DNA of 64,000 nt from an uncultured Paracoccaceae bacterium (GTDB taxonomy: Bacteria; Pseudomonadota; Alphaproteobacteria; Rhodobacterales; Rhodobacteraceae), in assembly GCA_947500135.1 (NCBI GenBank), contig CANMQX010000003.1, positions 310,001 through 374,000 on the forward strand. The letters are read 5' to 3'. The notes under the pieces are model-generated. The model was not told the DNA's origin, searched no databases, and worked only from the letters and a program-made list of their open reading frames with translations. Position numbers and translations under genes: made by a program. Numbering within the stretch: position 1 is the first letter of the stretch; the number at the start of each line of letters is the position of its first letter. Below are positions 35,913 through 44,710 of the stretch, piece after piece.

Positions 35913-36176
35913 ATGGCAAATTCACCCCAAGCCAAGAAGCGCGCGCGCCAGAACGAAGCACGCTTTGCCGTAAACAAGATGCGCCGCTCGCGGATCCGCA
36001 CATACCTGCGCGCCGTGGAAGAAGCGATTGCATCCGGTGATCAAAAAGCAGCAGCCGAAGCACTGAAAGTGGCCCAGCCAGAACTGATGCGCGGCGTGAC
36101 CAAAGGTGTCTATCACAAGAACACAGCAGCACGGAAAATGTCCCGTCTGTCCTCACGTGTGAAGGCGATCGGCTAG
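35913..36176 (+). CDS. rpsT: Small ribosomal subunit protein bS20
   Basis: The 87-residue, strongly basic protein is bS20: [20 protein letters not shown], then [20 protein letters not shown] and [20 protein letters not shown]. It binds 16S rRNA early in 30S assembly. A GGAAC ribosome site lies 8 bases upstream. A rho-independent terminator follows at 36216. It stands next to dnaA, as in many alphaproteobacteria. Confidence 0.98.
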   Translation: MANSPQAKKRARQNEARFAVNKMRRSRIRTYLRAVEEAIASGDQKAAAEALKVAQPELMRGVTKGVYHKNTAARKMSRLSSRVKAIG

Positions 36177-36215
36177 TAGGCGATTCCCAGCCGATTAAGC
36201 CAACATCGAGTTTTC

Positions 36216-36246
36216 AAAAGCGTGCCAGCCACTGGCGCGCTTTTTG
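36216..36246 (+). terminator. Rho-independent terminator of rpsT
   Basis: An inverted repeat AAAAGCGTGCCAG / CTGGCGCGCTTTT (one G-T pair) with a three-base loop is followed by a T run (TTTTTGTTTT). It lies 39 bases after the rpsT stop. Confidence 0.9.
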
Positions 36247-36788
36247 TTTTGGTGTTGCGCCGCTGCCCAGTTTGCGTGGCATTTCAAAGGGGGCAGAGAT
36301 TCTTTTTCATCAATCGCAGAGTCAAGGACGAGTTTGTGTTGAAGCGTCCGCAAACGCCTTGCTAGCTTAGCGGTGCGATTCACATCGTTCCGGGGGGACA
36401 TGGAGAGGATCGGCAACAGAAACGGGGGCTGCGTGGCGTGTCACGCAATGACCTTTTAACTGGATTTGCCGAACTTCTTGCAAAAGTGGTGACGGAATTC
36501 GCAGCTGTGCTGTGATACCAATCCAATTTGCGTCTGCAAGATCGCCAGAGTCTGCTCTCTGGTTGGCCTGTTGTCTATGTGCCCGTATCTGCCGCGCGGC
36601 GTTTGTACATGTGGGACACATGTATGGTGCGCCAAGGCTTATGGATTTGGTGAAAGGCATTCCGCCCGGGTGGGACAAACCCGGACGAATTGGATGCATT
36701 TGCCCGGTGCGTTGTGTCGTTGGTGAAACGGGGCAAAGACCCCGAATTGTGTGATGCGGCGTGTGTAAGTGGGGACAAAGAGAACAAA
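36247..36788 (+). promoter_or_regulatory. dnaA upstream region with repeated GTGGGACA-type motifs
   Basis: This 540-base stretch between the rpsT terminator and dnaA holds no convincing gene. A GTGG(G)GACA word occurs at 36611-36618, 36670-36677 and 36769-36777, with a related GGGGGGACA near 36393. The first is the centre of a perfect inverted repeat TACATGTG-GGA-CACATGTA (36606-36624), and the second the loop of CCGGGT / ACCCGG (36666-36684). They look like operator sites for dnaA control. No TTATNCACA DnaA box was seen, so an origin is not claimed here. Confidence 0.45.
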
Positions 36789-38129
36789 ATGACCAATGAC
36801 ATCTGGGCAAAGGTACTGGCAGCGTTAAAATCTGCGTTAGGGGCAAATAATTTTTCAAATTGGATCGAACCGCTTGAATTCGCGCATCTGACCAGTGGCG
36901 TTGCGACGTTTAACGTGCCCACCAATTTTATTGGCAATTACGTGTCGCAGAACTTTGGTGATCAGATCATCTACCACATGAACAAGCAGGGCGAAAAAGT
37001 ACAACGCCTGCAATTCGCTGTTGAGCCGCAAACGCGCACGGCGACTGCAAGCAAACCCGCGCTGCGCAAGATCGCCGGTTCTGATGACGGATCAGGCTCT
37101 CCTCTTGATGCGCGGTTCACCTTTGACACGTTTGTTGTGGGCAAGCCAAATGAACTGGCCCACGCCGCAGCCCGCCGAGTTGCCGAGGGTGGCCCGGTCA
37201 CATTCAATCCGCTGTTCCTTTACGGTGGTGTCGGTCTTGGTAAGACACACCTGATGCATGCCATCGCACATGAGTTGCAGCGACGTTCGCCCGAAATCAA
37301 CGTGCTTTATCTGTCGGCGGAACAGTTCATGTACCGGTTCATCACGGCGCTGCGCGAACGCAAGATGATGGACTTCAAACAACTTTTCCGATCCGTCGAT
37401 GTGTTGATGGTGGATGATGTGCAGTTCATCAGCGGCAAGGACAGCACGCAGGAAGAGTTCTTTCATACCTTCAATGCCCTCGTCGACGGACAAAAACAGA
37501 TCATCATTTCGGCGGATCGTGCGCCTGGCGAAATCAAGGGGCTTGAAGAACGGATCAAGTCACGCCTGCAATGTGGCCTTGTCGTTGACCTGCACCCCAC
37601 TGACTACGAACTGCGTCTTGGCGTGCTGCAATCAAAGGTCGATTTTTATGCCAGCCAATACCCTGAATTGGTGATCGCACCCGGCGTGCTGGAATTCCTC
37701 GCGCATCGCATCTCGACCAATGTGCGCGTGCTTGAGGGCGCATTAACCCGGCTTTTTGCTTTCGCATCATTGGTCGGCCGTGAAATCACGCTTGAGCTGA
37801 CGCAAGACTGCCTGTCGGATGTCCTCAAAGCATCTGATCGCAAGGTCACCGTTGAAGAAATTCAGCGTAAAGTTTCCGAGCATTACGCAATCCGCCTTTC
37901 CGATATGATCGGGCCCAAGCGTGTTCGTAACTACGCCCGACCTCGTCAGGTTGCGATGTATCTGGCCAAGCATATGACCAATCGGTCCTTGCCTGAAATC
38001 GGGCGACGGTTTGGCGGGCGGGACCACACGACCGTCATGCATGGCGTGCGCCGGATTGAGGAACTCAAGGCGCTTGATAGCCAGATCGCAGATGATCTGG
38101 AATTGCTGCGCCGCGCGCTGGAGGAATAG
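36789..38129 (+). CDS. dnaA: Chromosomal replication initiator DnaA
   Basis: DnaA binds the origin and opens the duplex. The 446-residue protein has domain I (about 1-80: IWAKVLAALKSALGANNFSN), a short linker, the AAA+ domain with Walker A GGVGLGKTH near 146-153 and Walker B VLMVDDVQF near 207, and a C-terminal helix-turn-helix with the DnaA signature GGRDHTTVMHGVRRIEEL. ATG 36789 is used because domain I starts there (MTNDIW); an AAAGAG ribosome site precedes it. dnaN, recF and gyrB follow in the same direction. Confidence 0.98.
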   Translation: MTNDIWAKVLAALKSALGANNFSNWIEPLEFAHLTSGVATFNVPTNFIGNYVSQNFGDQIIYHMNKQGEKVQRLQFAVEPQTRTATASKPALRKIAGSDDGSGSPLDARFTFDTFVVGKPNELAHAAARRVAEGGPVTFNPLFLYGGVGLGKTHLMHAIAHELQRRSPEINVLYLSAEQFMYRFITALRERKMMDFKQLFRSVDVLMVDDVQFISGKDSTQEEFFHTFNALVDGQKQIIISADRAPGEIKGLEERIKSRLQCGLVVDLHPTDYELRLGVLQSKVDFYASQYPELVIAPGVLEFLAHRISTNVRVLEGALTRLFAFASLVGREITLELTQDCLSDVLKASDRKVTVEEIQRKVSEHYAIRLSDMIGPKRVRNYARPRQVAMYLAKHMTNRSLPEIGRRFGGRDHTTVMHGVRRIEELKALDSQIADDLELLRRALEE

Positions 38130-38253
38130 CACCAGCGCTTGACGCAGGCCGAGCCATCGTCAACAGTCAACAAAACGCTTGAGCCGCCCGAGAAATGCAG
38201 TACATTTTGCGTCCCGGCGGGATCGGACACCAAGATATGCGGAGCATTGGGAC

Positions 38254-39372
38254 ATGAAATTCAGCATCGAACGCGCGGTTCTGCTAAAGGCGGTCGCACA
38301 GGCACAATCTGTTGTTGAACGGCGGAACACGATCCCGATCCTCGCCAATGTCCTGATTGAGGCCGAGGGCGACGATGTCCATTTCCGCGCCACTGATCTT
38401 GATATCGAAGTGGTCGACAAGGCCCCGGCAAAAGTTGAACGCGCCGGGGCCACAACCGTCGCCGCCGTGACACTGAACGAGATTGTGCGCAAATTGCCTG
38501 ACGGCGCACTCGTGACCCTGACAGAGGATGGCGCATCCGGTCGCTTGACGATCGAGGCGGGCCGTTCGAACTTTTCCTTGGCGACCCTGCCAAAGGAAGA
38601 CTTCCCCGTCATGGCGTCATCTGATTATGCCGCGAATTTTTCTGCGCCGGCACCGGCTTTGCGCCGCCTTTTTGATAAGTCAAAATTTGCAATCTCGACC
38701 GAAGAAACCCGCTACTACCTGAATGGCGTCTATATGCATGTGGCCGATAGCGATGGTGGCAAGGTCCTGCGTTGTGTGGCCACTGATGGGCACCGTTTGG
38801 CGCGCATCGATGCCGACCTGCCCAAGGACGCAGAAAGCATGGCGGGGGTGATCGTGCCGCGTAAGACGGTTGGTGAATTGCGCAAGCTTCTGGACGATGA
38901 CGACATGCAGATCGCCGTATCTGTCTCGGAAACCAAGATCCGTTTTGCCACACCGGATATCACCCTGACGTCCAAGGTGATTGATGGAACATTCCCCGAC
39001 TATACCCGCGTGATCCCGCAAGGAAACACCCGCAAGCTTGAGGTTGATGCAAGCGAGTTCGCCAAAGCCGTGGACCGTGTCGCGACCGTGTCGTCCGAAA
39101 GATCGCGGGCCGTGAAGCTGGCCTTGGACGAAGACCGGCTGGTTCTGTCAGTCAATGCACCTGACAGTGGTGCTGCCGAGGAAGAGCTGGCCGTAGCATA
39201 TGGCGATGAACGTCTGGAAATTGGCTTTAACGCCAAATACTTGCTGGAAATCGCAAGTCAGGTGGATCGCGAGAATGCGGTGTTCATGTTCAATTCCTCT
39301 GGCGACCCGACATTGATGCGTGAAGGCAATGACACATCTGCCGTCTATGTCGTCATGCCGATGCGCGTGTGA
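38254..39372 (+). CDS. dnaN: DNA polymerase III sliding clamp, beta subunit
   Basis: The 372-residue protein is the beta clamp: KFSIERAVLLKAVAQAQSVV at the start, three topologically similar domains of about 120 residues, and the C-terminal binding-pocket region ending FNSSGDPTLMREGN and YVVMPMRV. ATG 38254 fits the family N-terminus. It lies 124 bases after dnaA. The gene ends just before a two-hairpin element (39379-39423) in the dnaN-recF gap. Confidence 0.98.
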   Translation: MKFSIERAVLLKAVAQAQSVVERRNTIPILANVLIEAEGDDVHFRATDLDIEVVDKAPAKVERAGATTVAAVTLNEIVRKLPDGALVTLTEDGASGRLTIEAGRSNFSLATLPKEDFPVMASSDYAANFSAPAPALRRLFDKSKFAISTEETRYYLNGVYMHVADSDGGKVLRCVATDGHRLARIDADLPKDAESMAGVIVPRKTVGELRKLLDDDDMQIAVSVSETKIRFATPDITLTSKVIDGTFPDYTRVIPQGNTRKLEVDASEFAKAVDRVATVSSERSRAVKLALDEDRLVLSVNAPDSGAAEEELAVAYGDERLEIGFNAKYLLEIASQVDRENAVFMFNSSGDPTLMREGNDTSAVYVVMPMRV

Positions 39373-39378
39373 CGGGCC

Positions 39379-39423
39379 CAAAAATTTTTAAAATTTTTGA
39401 GTGCAGGATTTTGGAAAATCCTG
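39379..39423. repeat. Two-hairpin intergenic element, copy A (dnaN-recF)
   Basis: A 21-base AT palindrome CAAAAATTTT-T-AAAATTTTTG (39379-39399) is followed after 4 bases by a perfect hairpin CAGGATTTT-GG-AAAATCCTG (39404-39423). The same arrangement, in the opposite orientation, occurs at 55014-55059. It follows the dnaN stop closely and may act as a terminator or processing site. Confidence 0.7.
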
Positions 39424-39436
39424 TTCAGCGCGCGTG

Positions 39437-40534
39437 ATGGAACTTGCACTACGCGAACTGACCCTGTCGCATTTCCGTTCGCATAAGCGTGCAGAATTGA
39501 CACTCGGCCCGCAACCCATCGCCATTTTTGGTCCGAATGGGGCAGGTAAAACCAACTTGTTAGAGGCTGTTTCGCTCCTGTCGCCAGGGCGGGGGCTACG
39601 CCGTGCTGGTGCTGCTGATCTGACCCGTAGGCCAGAGGCACTGGGCTGGAAAATCACCGCCGTTTTGCAATCCCTGCAACAAACGCATGAAATCGAAACA
39701 TGGGCAGAGGCGGGCGGCCCGCGTCAGCTGCGTATCGATGACAAAGCTGCACCGCAAACGGCCCTTGGCCGGATCGCGCGTATCCTGTGGCTGGTCCCGT
39801 CCATGGACAGGTTGTGGATCGAAGGGGCCGAGGGGCGCAGGCGCTTTCTTGATCGCGCCACGCTTAGCTTTGAACCGACCCATGCAGAGGCGGTGCTATC
39901 CTACGAAAAGGCGATGCGCGAACGCAACAGGCTGCTCAAGGATATGGTTCGCGACCCGCATTGGTACACCGCGATCGAGGCGCAGATGGCCGATTCCGCG
40001 ACTGCAATTCAATCCAACCGGAATCAAGCCATTGCAGAACTGGAAGCCGCGCAAGCGGCCACAGAAACGACATTCCCCACAGCCACTTTGGCACTGACCA
40101 GTCCCGATCCGATCCCGGATGATCTGCAATCGGCTCTTGCTGAAAACCGGCATCGCGACATGGCGGCGGGACGCACATTGATTGGGCCACATCGCGCGGA
40201 TTTGGATGCCATTTTTGCCGACAAAGACGTGCCGGCGAAGGATTGTTCGACCGGCGAACAAAAGGCGCTTCTGATCAGCCTGATCCTGGCCAATGCCCGC
40301 GCATTGACGCGGGATTTTGGTGCTCCTCCAATCCTCTTGCTGGATGAGGTTGCGGCCCATCTTGACGCGACACGCCGCGCCGCGCTTTATGATGAAATCT
40401 GCCATTTGAATGCGCAGGCTTTCATGACCGGCACCGGATCCGAACTTTTTGCCGAACTTGGGGGTCGTGCCCGGTATCTGGAAGTCACCGACACAAACGG
40501 CATCTCTATCGTCACCCGGAAGGATACACCATGA
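39437..40534 (+). CDS. recF: DNA replication and repair protein RecF
   Basis: The 365-residue SMC-like ATPase has Walker A IFGPNGAGKTNLLEAVSLLS near residue 30-45, the ABC signature region CSTGEQKALLISLILANARA, and Walker B PPILLLDEVAAHLD. RecF loads RecA at gapped DNA with RecO and RecR. ATG 39437 fits the family start ALRELTLSHFRSH. It is followed by a VOC-family gene with an ATGA overlap. Confidence 0.96.
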   Translation: MELALRELTLSHFRSHKRAELTLGPQPIAIFGPNGAGKTNLLEAVSLLSPGRGLRRAGAADLTRRPEALGWKITAVLQSLQQTHEIETWAEAGGPRQLRIDDKAAPQTALGRIARILWLVPSMDRLWIEGAEGRRRFLDRATLSFEPTHAEAVLSYEKAMRERNRLLKDMVRDPHWYTAIEAQMADSATAIQSNRNQAIAELEAAQAATETTFPTATLALTSPDPIPDDLQSALAENRHRDMAAGRTLIGPHRADLDAIFADKDVPAKDCSTGEQKALLISLILANARALTRDFGAPPILLLDEVAAHLDATRRAALYDEICHLNAQAFMTGTGSELFAELGGRARYLEVTDTNGISIVTRKDTP

Positions 40535-40968
40535 CCCCGCAACGCATCACCTTGATCACCCTTGGCGTAGACGATTTGGAACGCTCCAAAGCATTTTATG
40601 CGCAGCTTGGTTGGTCCCCCCATAGCGAGGTGCCCGGGCAGGTCGTGTTTTATCAGATCAATGGCATGGCCTTTGGGTTTTTTGGGCGCGCAGCATTGGC
40701 CAAGGAACAAAACCGGCCAACTGCAACACTGGGGACCGGGGCGATCACACTTGCCCAAAATATGCCAAGCATGGCTGATGTGGATGCAGCTTTTGCCAAA
40801 GCGATTGCCGCCGGTGCGACTCCATTGGCCGACCCAACAGAAATGGCCTGGGGCGGGTATTCCAGCTATTATGCGGACCCCGACGGGCATGTTTGGGAAT
40901 GCGCCTATAACCCTTTCTGGCCGCTCAATGATGACGGCAGCCTGACGTTGCCCTCAGATGCAGATTGA
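40531..40968 (+). CDS. VOC-family (glyoxalase-like) protein
   Basis: The 145-residue protein has one vicinal-oxygen-chelate fold: ITLITLGVDDLERSKAFYAQ, then VVFYQINGMAFGFFG and the C-terminal YSSYYADPDGHVWECAYNPF with the conserved Glu of the metal site. The family includes lyases, dioxygenases and resistance proteins; the substrate is unknown. It overlaps recF by four bases and the next GNAT gene by 11, suggesting a small operon distal to recF. Confidence 0.85.
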   Translation: MTPQRITLITLGVDDLERSKAFYAQLGWSPHSEVPGQVVFYQINGMAFGFFGRAALAKEQNRPTATLGTGAITLAQNMPSMADVDAAFAKAIAAGATPLADPTEMAWGGYSSYYADPDGHVWECAYNPFWPLNDDGSLTLPSDAD

Positions 40969-41497
40969 GCGTATCCCCGAACTGTCACTGTCTGCGGAAG
41001 ATGACCGGCAGATAGGTGTCTTACTGGATGCCGCCTTTGGGGCGCAGATGGAGAGCGGCTTTGATGGTCGCTCCTATTACCAACAGCGCCATCACCTGCG
41101 GATCATAATGCGCGACGGTGCAAATGTGATCGGCCATATCGCGCTGCTGTTTCGGGCGATCCGTATAGGTGATCAGCTTGTGCAAATCACTGGACTGGCC
41201 GAGGTTGCGACGCACCCGGATCATGCGGGGCAGGGGGTCGCCTCGACCCTGCTAAAAGACGCCATTCAGCAATCCCGGGACAGCCAAGCCGCATTTGTTG
41301 TCCTTTTTGGTGATCATCCGATCTATGCCAAACCCGGGTTCAGGACGATGGGTAATCCGCTGCGTTACGTGGCGCTCGACGACTGCCGAACGCATGAGGT
41401 CACCACCCGGGTTGCTGATGCGCTGATGGTCTTGTCCCTCGGCGATATGGCGTGGGATCCCAAGGCAGCGGTCGATCTGCTGGGGCATTTGTTCTGA
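40958..41497 (+). CDS. GNAT-family N-acetyltransferase
   Basis: The 179-residue protein shows the acetyl-CoA-binding pattern ITGLAEVATHPDHAGQGVAS with TLLKDAI (motif A, about 84-110) and FVVLFGDHPIYAKPGFRTMG (motif B). Such enzymes acetylate small molecules or protein N-termini; the acceptor is unknown. It overlaps the VOC gene and precedes a LysE-type exporter by one base. Confidence 0.85.
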   Translation: MQIERIPELSLSAEDDRQIGVLLDAAFGAQMESGFDGRSYYQQRHHLRIIMRDGANVIGHIALLFRAIRIGDQLVQITGLAEVATHPDHAGQGVASTLLKDAIQQSRDSQAAFVVLFGDHPIYAKPGFRTMGNPLRYVALDDCRTHEVTTRVADALMVLSLGDMAWDPKAAVDLLGHLF

Positions 41498-41498
41498 A

Positions 41499-42122
41499 AT
41501 GACAGTGACATTCTTTGACCTGTGCCTTTATGCGGGTGCGCTAGCGGTCCTGTTTCTGACACCCGGCCCTGTTTGGGTGGCGTTGCTGGCGCGGTCGCTC
41601 TCAGGCGGGTTTCAGGCGGCGTGGCCGCTTGCGATTGGTGTTGCTGTCGGTGATATATTCTGGCCGCTTGTGGCTGTGCTGGGGGTGGCGTGGCTGGTCA
41701 CCACCTTCGCGTGGTTCATGGACGTATTGCAATGGGTGGCGGTCGTCGTTTTCCTGCTGATGGGGCTGGCCCTGATCCGCAACGCAAACCACGCGCTCAA
41801 CGCAAATAGCCGACTGACAAGGCCCGGTATGTGGGCCGGGTTTGTCGCCGGGCTAGCGGTGATCCTTGGCAACCCCAAAGCCGTACTGTTCTACATGGGG
41901 ATCCTGCCCGGATTTTTCGATCTGACGCAGGTAACCGTCCTCGACATGGTGGCGATCTGCACACTCAGCTTTGTGGTGCCGTTACTCGGCAATCTGGTCC
42001 TTGCTGTTTCGGTCGATAAGGTGCGGGGCATCCTGAGATCGGGTGCGGCGATCAGGCGGATGAACCTGACGGCTGGGTGGCTTCTGATCGGCGTCGGCAT
42101 TGCCATTGCAATGACCGCGTAA
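41499..42122 (+). CDS. LysE-family translocator
   Basis: The 207-residue membrane protein has about six hydrophobic helices and the LysE/RhtB pattern LFLTPGPVWVALLARSLSGG with FQAAWPLAIGVAVGDIFWPL in the first 60 residues and GLAVILGNPKAVLFYMGILP in the middle. These transporters export amino acids or derivatives. Co-location with a GNAT acetyltransferase may point to export of an acetylated product, which is inference. gyrB follows after a separate promoter. Confidence 0.88.
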   Translation: MTVTFFDLCLYAGALAVLFLTPGPVWVALLARSLSGGFQAAWPLAIGVAVGDIFWPLVAVLGVAWLVTTFAWFMDVLQWVAVVVFLLMGLALIRNANHALNANSRLTRPGMWAGFVAGLAVILGNPKAVLFYMGILPGFFDLTQVTVLDMVAICTLSFVVPLLGNLVLAVSVDKVRGILRSGAAIRRMNLTAGWLLIGVGIAIAMTA

Positions 42123-42156
42123 CGCACATTTCCCGGTCGGAAAAACCCGTTTGAAT

Positions 42157-42174
42157 ACCGGTAAAAACCGGTTT
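42157..42174 (+). terminator. Small hairpin after the lysE-like gene
   Basis: ACCGGT-AAAA-ACCGGT followed by TTT, 35 bases after the LysE-like stop. It is short, so it may be a weak terminator between that gene and gyrB. Confidence 0.4.
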
Positions 42175-42238
42175 CCTGGCCAAAGGGTTTCACCATCGAA
42201 ATACGGTAATTAAAACCACAAAATCTTGTGTCAATTGC

Positions 42239-42267
42239 GTGACATTCGCTGCCGAAATGCGTATATT
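42239..42267 (+). promoter_or_regulatory. Putative sigma-70 promoter of gyrB
   Basis: A -35 element GTGACA (42239-42244), a 17-base spacer and a -10 element TATATT (42262-42267) lie 28 bases upstream of the gyrB ATG. An AGGAAA ribosome site follows. The spacing is ideal; assignment is by inspection. Confidence 0.6.
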
Positions 42268-42295
42268 TTGGGCATAAAGACACAGGAAATCCTCC

Positions 42296-44710
42296 ATGGC
42301 CGAAGACAACAGCAACCCAGAAGATTATGGCGCTGATTCTATCAAAGTTCTCAAAGGCTTGGAGGCTGTTCGCAAGCGCCCCGGCATGTATATCGGTGAC
42401 ACTGATGACGGGTCCGGTTTGCACCATATGGTGTATGAGGTTGTCGATAACGGGATTGATGAAGCGCTGGCCGGTCACGCCGACCATGTTTATGTCAAAA
42501 TCAACGCCGACGGATCAGTAACCGTCGGCGATAATGGGCGCGGCATTCCGGTTGGTATCCACGAGGAAGAGGGCGTATCCGCGGCAGAGGTCATCATGAC
42601 CCAACTGCATGCAGGCGGGAAGTTTGACAGCAACTCCTACAAGGTCTCGGGTGGTTTGCACGGCGTTGGCGTTTCTGTTGTGAATGCGCTGTCCGACTAC
42701 CTTGAACTGCGCATCTGGCGTGACGGCAAGGAGCACTATGCAAGGTTCGAGGGCGGCTTCACCAAAGAACATCTGCGTGTCGAAGGCGACGCTAACGGAC
42801 GCAAGGGCACAGAGGTTACTTTTCTTGCCTCAACTGACACCTTCAGCAACCGTGACTTTGACTTTCACATCCTCGAAAAGCGCCTGCGCGAACTGGCCTT
42901 TCTCAATTCCGGCGTCAAAATCATTCTCGAAGATTTGCGCCCTGCCGAACCGCTCAAGACTGAACTGTTCTACGAAGGCGGCGTGAAGGAATTCGTCAAA
43001 TATCTCGACCGCTCCAAAACCCCGCTGATGGACACGCCGATTTACGTTGAAGGCGAACGTGACGAAATCGGTGTTGAGGTCGCGATGTGGTGGAATGACA
43101 GCTACAACGAAATGGTGCTGCCCTTCACCAATAACATCCCGCAACGCGACGGCGGCACCCATATGGCGGGTTTCCGGGGCGCTTTGACCCGCGCCATCGC
43201 GAAATACGCGACCGAAACCGGGATCACGAAAAAGGAAAAGGTATCGCTGACAGGTGACGACGCGCGCGAAGGGCTGACTTGCGTGCTGTCCGTCAAAGTA
43301 CCCGACCCGAAATTCTCCAGCCAGACCAAGGACAAACTGGTAAGCTCAGAGGTCCGCCCAGCGGTGGAAAACCTGATGGGTGAAAAACTCAACGAATGGT
43401 TCGAGGAAAACCCGGGTGAAGCCAAGATGATCATCACCAAGATTGTCGAAGCTGCCGCTGCCCGCGAGGCGGCGCGCAAGGCCCGCGAAATTCGACGTAA
43501 ATCGGCAATGGACGTGAATTTCAACGCCTCCAAACTGAAAGACTGCTCTGAAAAAGACCCGTCTAAGACCGAAGTCTTCCTGGTGGAGGGTGACAGTGCC
43601 GGCGGCTCAGCTCAGACAGGACGCGACAGGGGCACGCAAGCCATTCTGCCGCTCAAAGGTAAGATCCTGAACGTCGAACGTGCGCGTTTCGACCGGATGC
43701 TCTCATCCCAGGAAATCGGCAACCTCGTCATGGCGCTGGGCACTGGCATCGGGCGCGACGAATTTAACATCGACAAACTGCGTTATCACAAGGTCATCAT
43801 CATGACTGATGCGGATGTCGACGGCGCGCATATCCGCACGCTGCTTCTGACCTTCTTTTTCCGGCAAATGCCCGAACTGATCGAAGGTGGCTACCTCTAC
43901 ATCGCACAACCCCCGCTCTACAAAGTCGCGCGCGGCAAGTCAGAGGTTTACCTCAAAGATCAGGCCGCGATGGATGAATACCTGATCGAACAGGGGATCG
44001 AAGGCGCGCTGCTGCGGCAAGGCAATGGCGAAGAAATCACCGGCGCTGACCTGCGCCGCGTGGTGGATGAGGCCCGCCAGCTCAAACGCGTGCTTGAGGC
44101 GTTCCCGACCCACTACCCGCGCCACATCCTCGAACAGGCTGCCATCGCAGGTGCGTTTGTTCCCGGCGTCGTGGATAATGACCTGCAAGGCACTGCCGAC
44201 CGGGTCGCTCAACGGCTCGACCTGATCGCACTTGAATGGGAACGCGGCTGGCAGGGGCGGATCACGCAAGACAAAGGCATGCGGCTTGCCCGTATTCTGC
44301 GCGGCGTCGAAGAAGTGCGGACACTCGATGGTCCGATGCTGCGTTCAGGCGAGGCGCGACGGACCGGCACGTTCACCCAAAGCCTGCAAGACGTCTACAA
44401 CCTGCCTGCCACTTTGGTGCGCAAAGATCGGAGCCAGATCATCCACGGGCCGCTCGACTTGCTGAAGGCCATTCTTGAAGAAGGTGAAAAAGGCTTGTCG
44501 CTACAACGCTACAAAGGATTGGGTGAAATGAACCCTGATCAACTGTGGGAAACCACGCTCGACCCAGATGCGCGCACGCTGCTGCAAGTCAAGGTCGAAG
44601 ATGTGGCCGAGGCGGACGATCTCTTTACCAAACTGATGGGTGATGTGGTCGAACCGCGGCGCGAATTTATCCAGAACAACGCGCTTAACGTCGAAAACCT
44701 CGACTTCTGA
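42296..44710 (+). CDS. gyrB: DNA gyrase subunit B
   Basis: The 804-residue protein carries the GHKL ATPase (YEVVDNGIDEALAGHADHVY, then GRGIPVGIHEEEGVSAAEVI), the transducer domain, and the Toprim domain with EGDSAGGSAQTGRDRGTQAI near residue 430 and MTDADVDGAHIRTLLLTFFF. The C-terminus ends RREFIQNNALNVENLDF. Gyrase introduces negative supercoils using ATP. It is the last gene of the dnaA-dnaN-recF-gyrB series and directly abuts the convergent AbrB-family gene. Confidence 0.98.
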   Translation: MAEDNSNPEDYGADSIKVLKGLEAVRKRPGMYIGDTDDGSGLHHMVYEVVDNGIDEALAGHADHVYVKINADGSVTVGDNGRGIPVGIHEEEGVSAAEVIMTQLHAGGKFDSNSYKVSGGLHGVGVSVVNALSDYLELRIWRDGKEHYARFEGGFTKEHLRVEGDANGRKGTEVTFLASTDTFSNRDFDFHILEKRLRELAFLNSGVKIILEDLRPAEPLKTELFYEGGVKEFVKYLDRSKTPLMDTPIYVEGERDEIGVEVAMWWNDSYNEMVLPFTNNIPQRDGGTHMAGFRGALTRAIAKYATETGITKKEKVSLTGDDAREGLTCVLSVKVPDPKFSSQTKDKLVSSEVRPAVENLMGEKLNEWFEENPGEAKMIITKIVEAAAAREAARKAREIRRKSAMDVNFNASKLKDCSEKDPSKTEVFLVEGDSAGGSAQTGRDRGTQAILPLKGKILNVERARFDRMLSSQEIGNLVMALGTGIGRDEFNIDKLRYHKVIIMTDADVDGAHIRTLLLTFFFRQMPELIEGGYLYIAQPPLYKVARGKSEVYLKDQAAMDEYLIEQGIEGALLRQGNGEEITGADLRRVVDEARQLKRVLEAFPTHYPRHILEQAAIAGAFVPGVVDNDLQGTADRVAQRLDLIALEWERGWQGRITQDKGMRLARILRGVEEVRTLDGPMLRSGEARRTGTFTQSLQDVYNLPATLVRKDRSQIIHGPLDLLKAILEEGEKGLSLQRYKGLGEMNPDQLWETTLDPDARTLLQVKVEDVAEADDLFTKLMGDVVEPRREFIQNNALNVENLDF

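Noticed and set aside
36247..36788. Possible oriC between rpsT and dnaA
   Set aside because: No TTATNCACA-type DnaA boxes or AT-rich unwinding region could be seen. The repeated GTGGGACA motif is not a known origin element.
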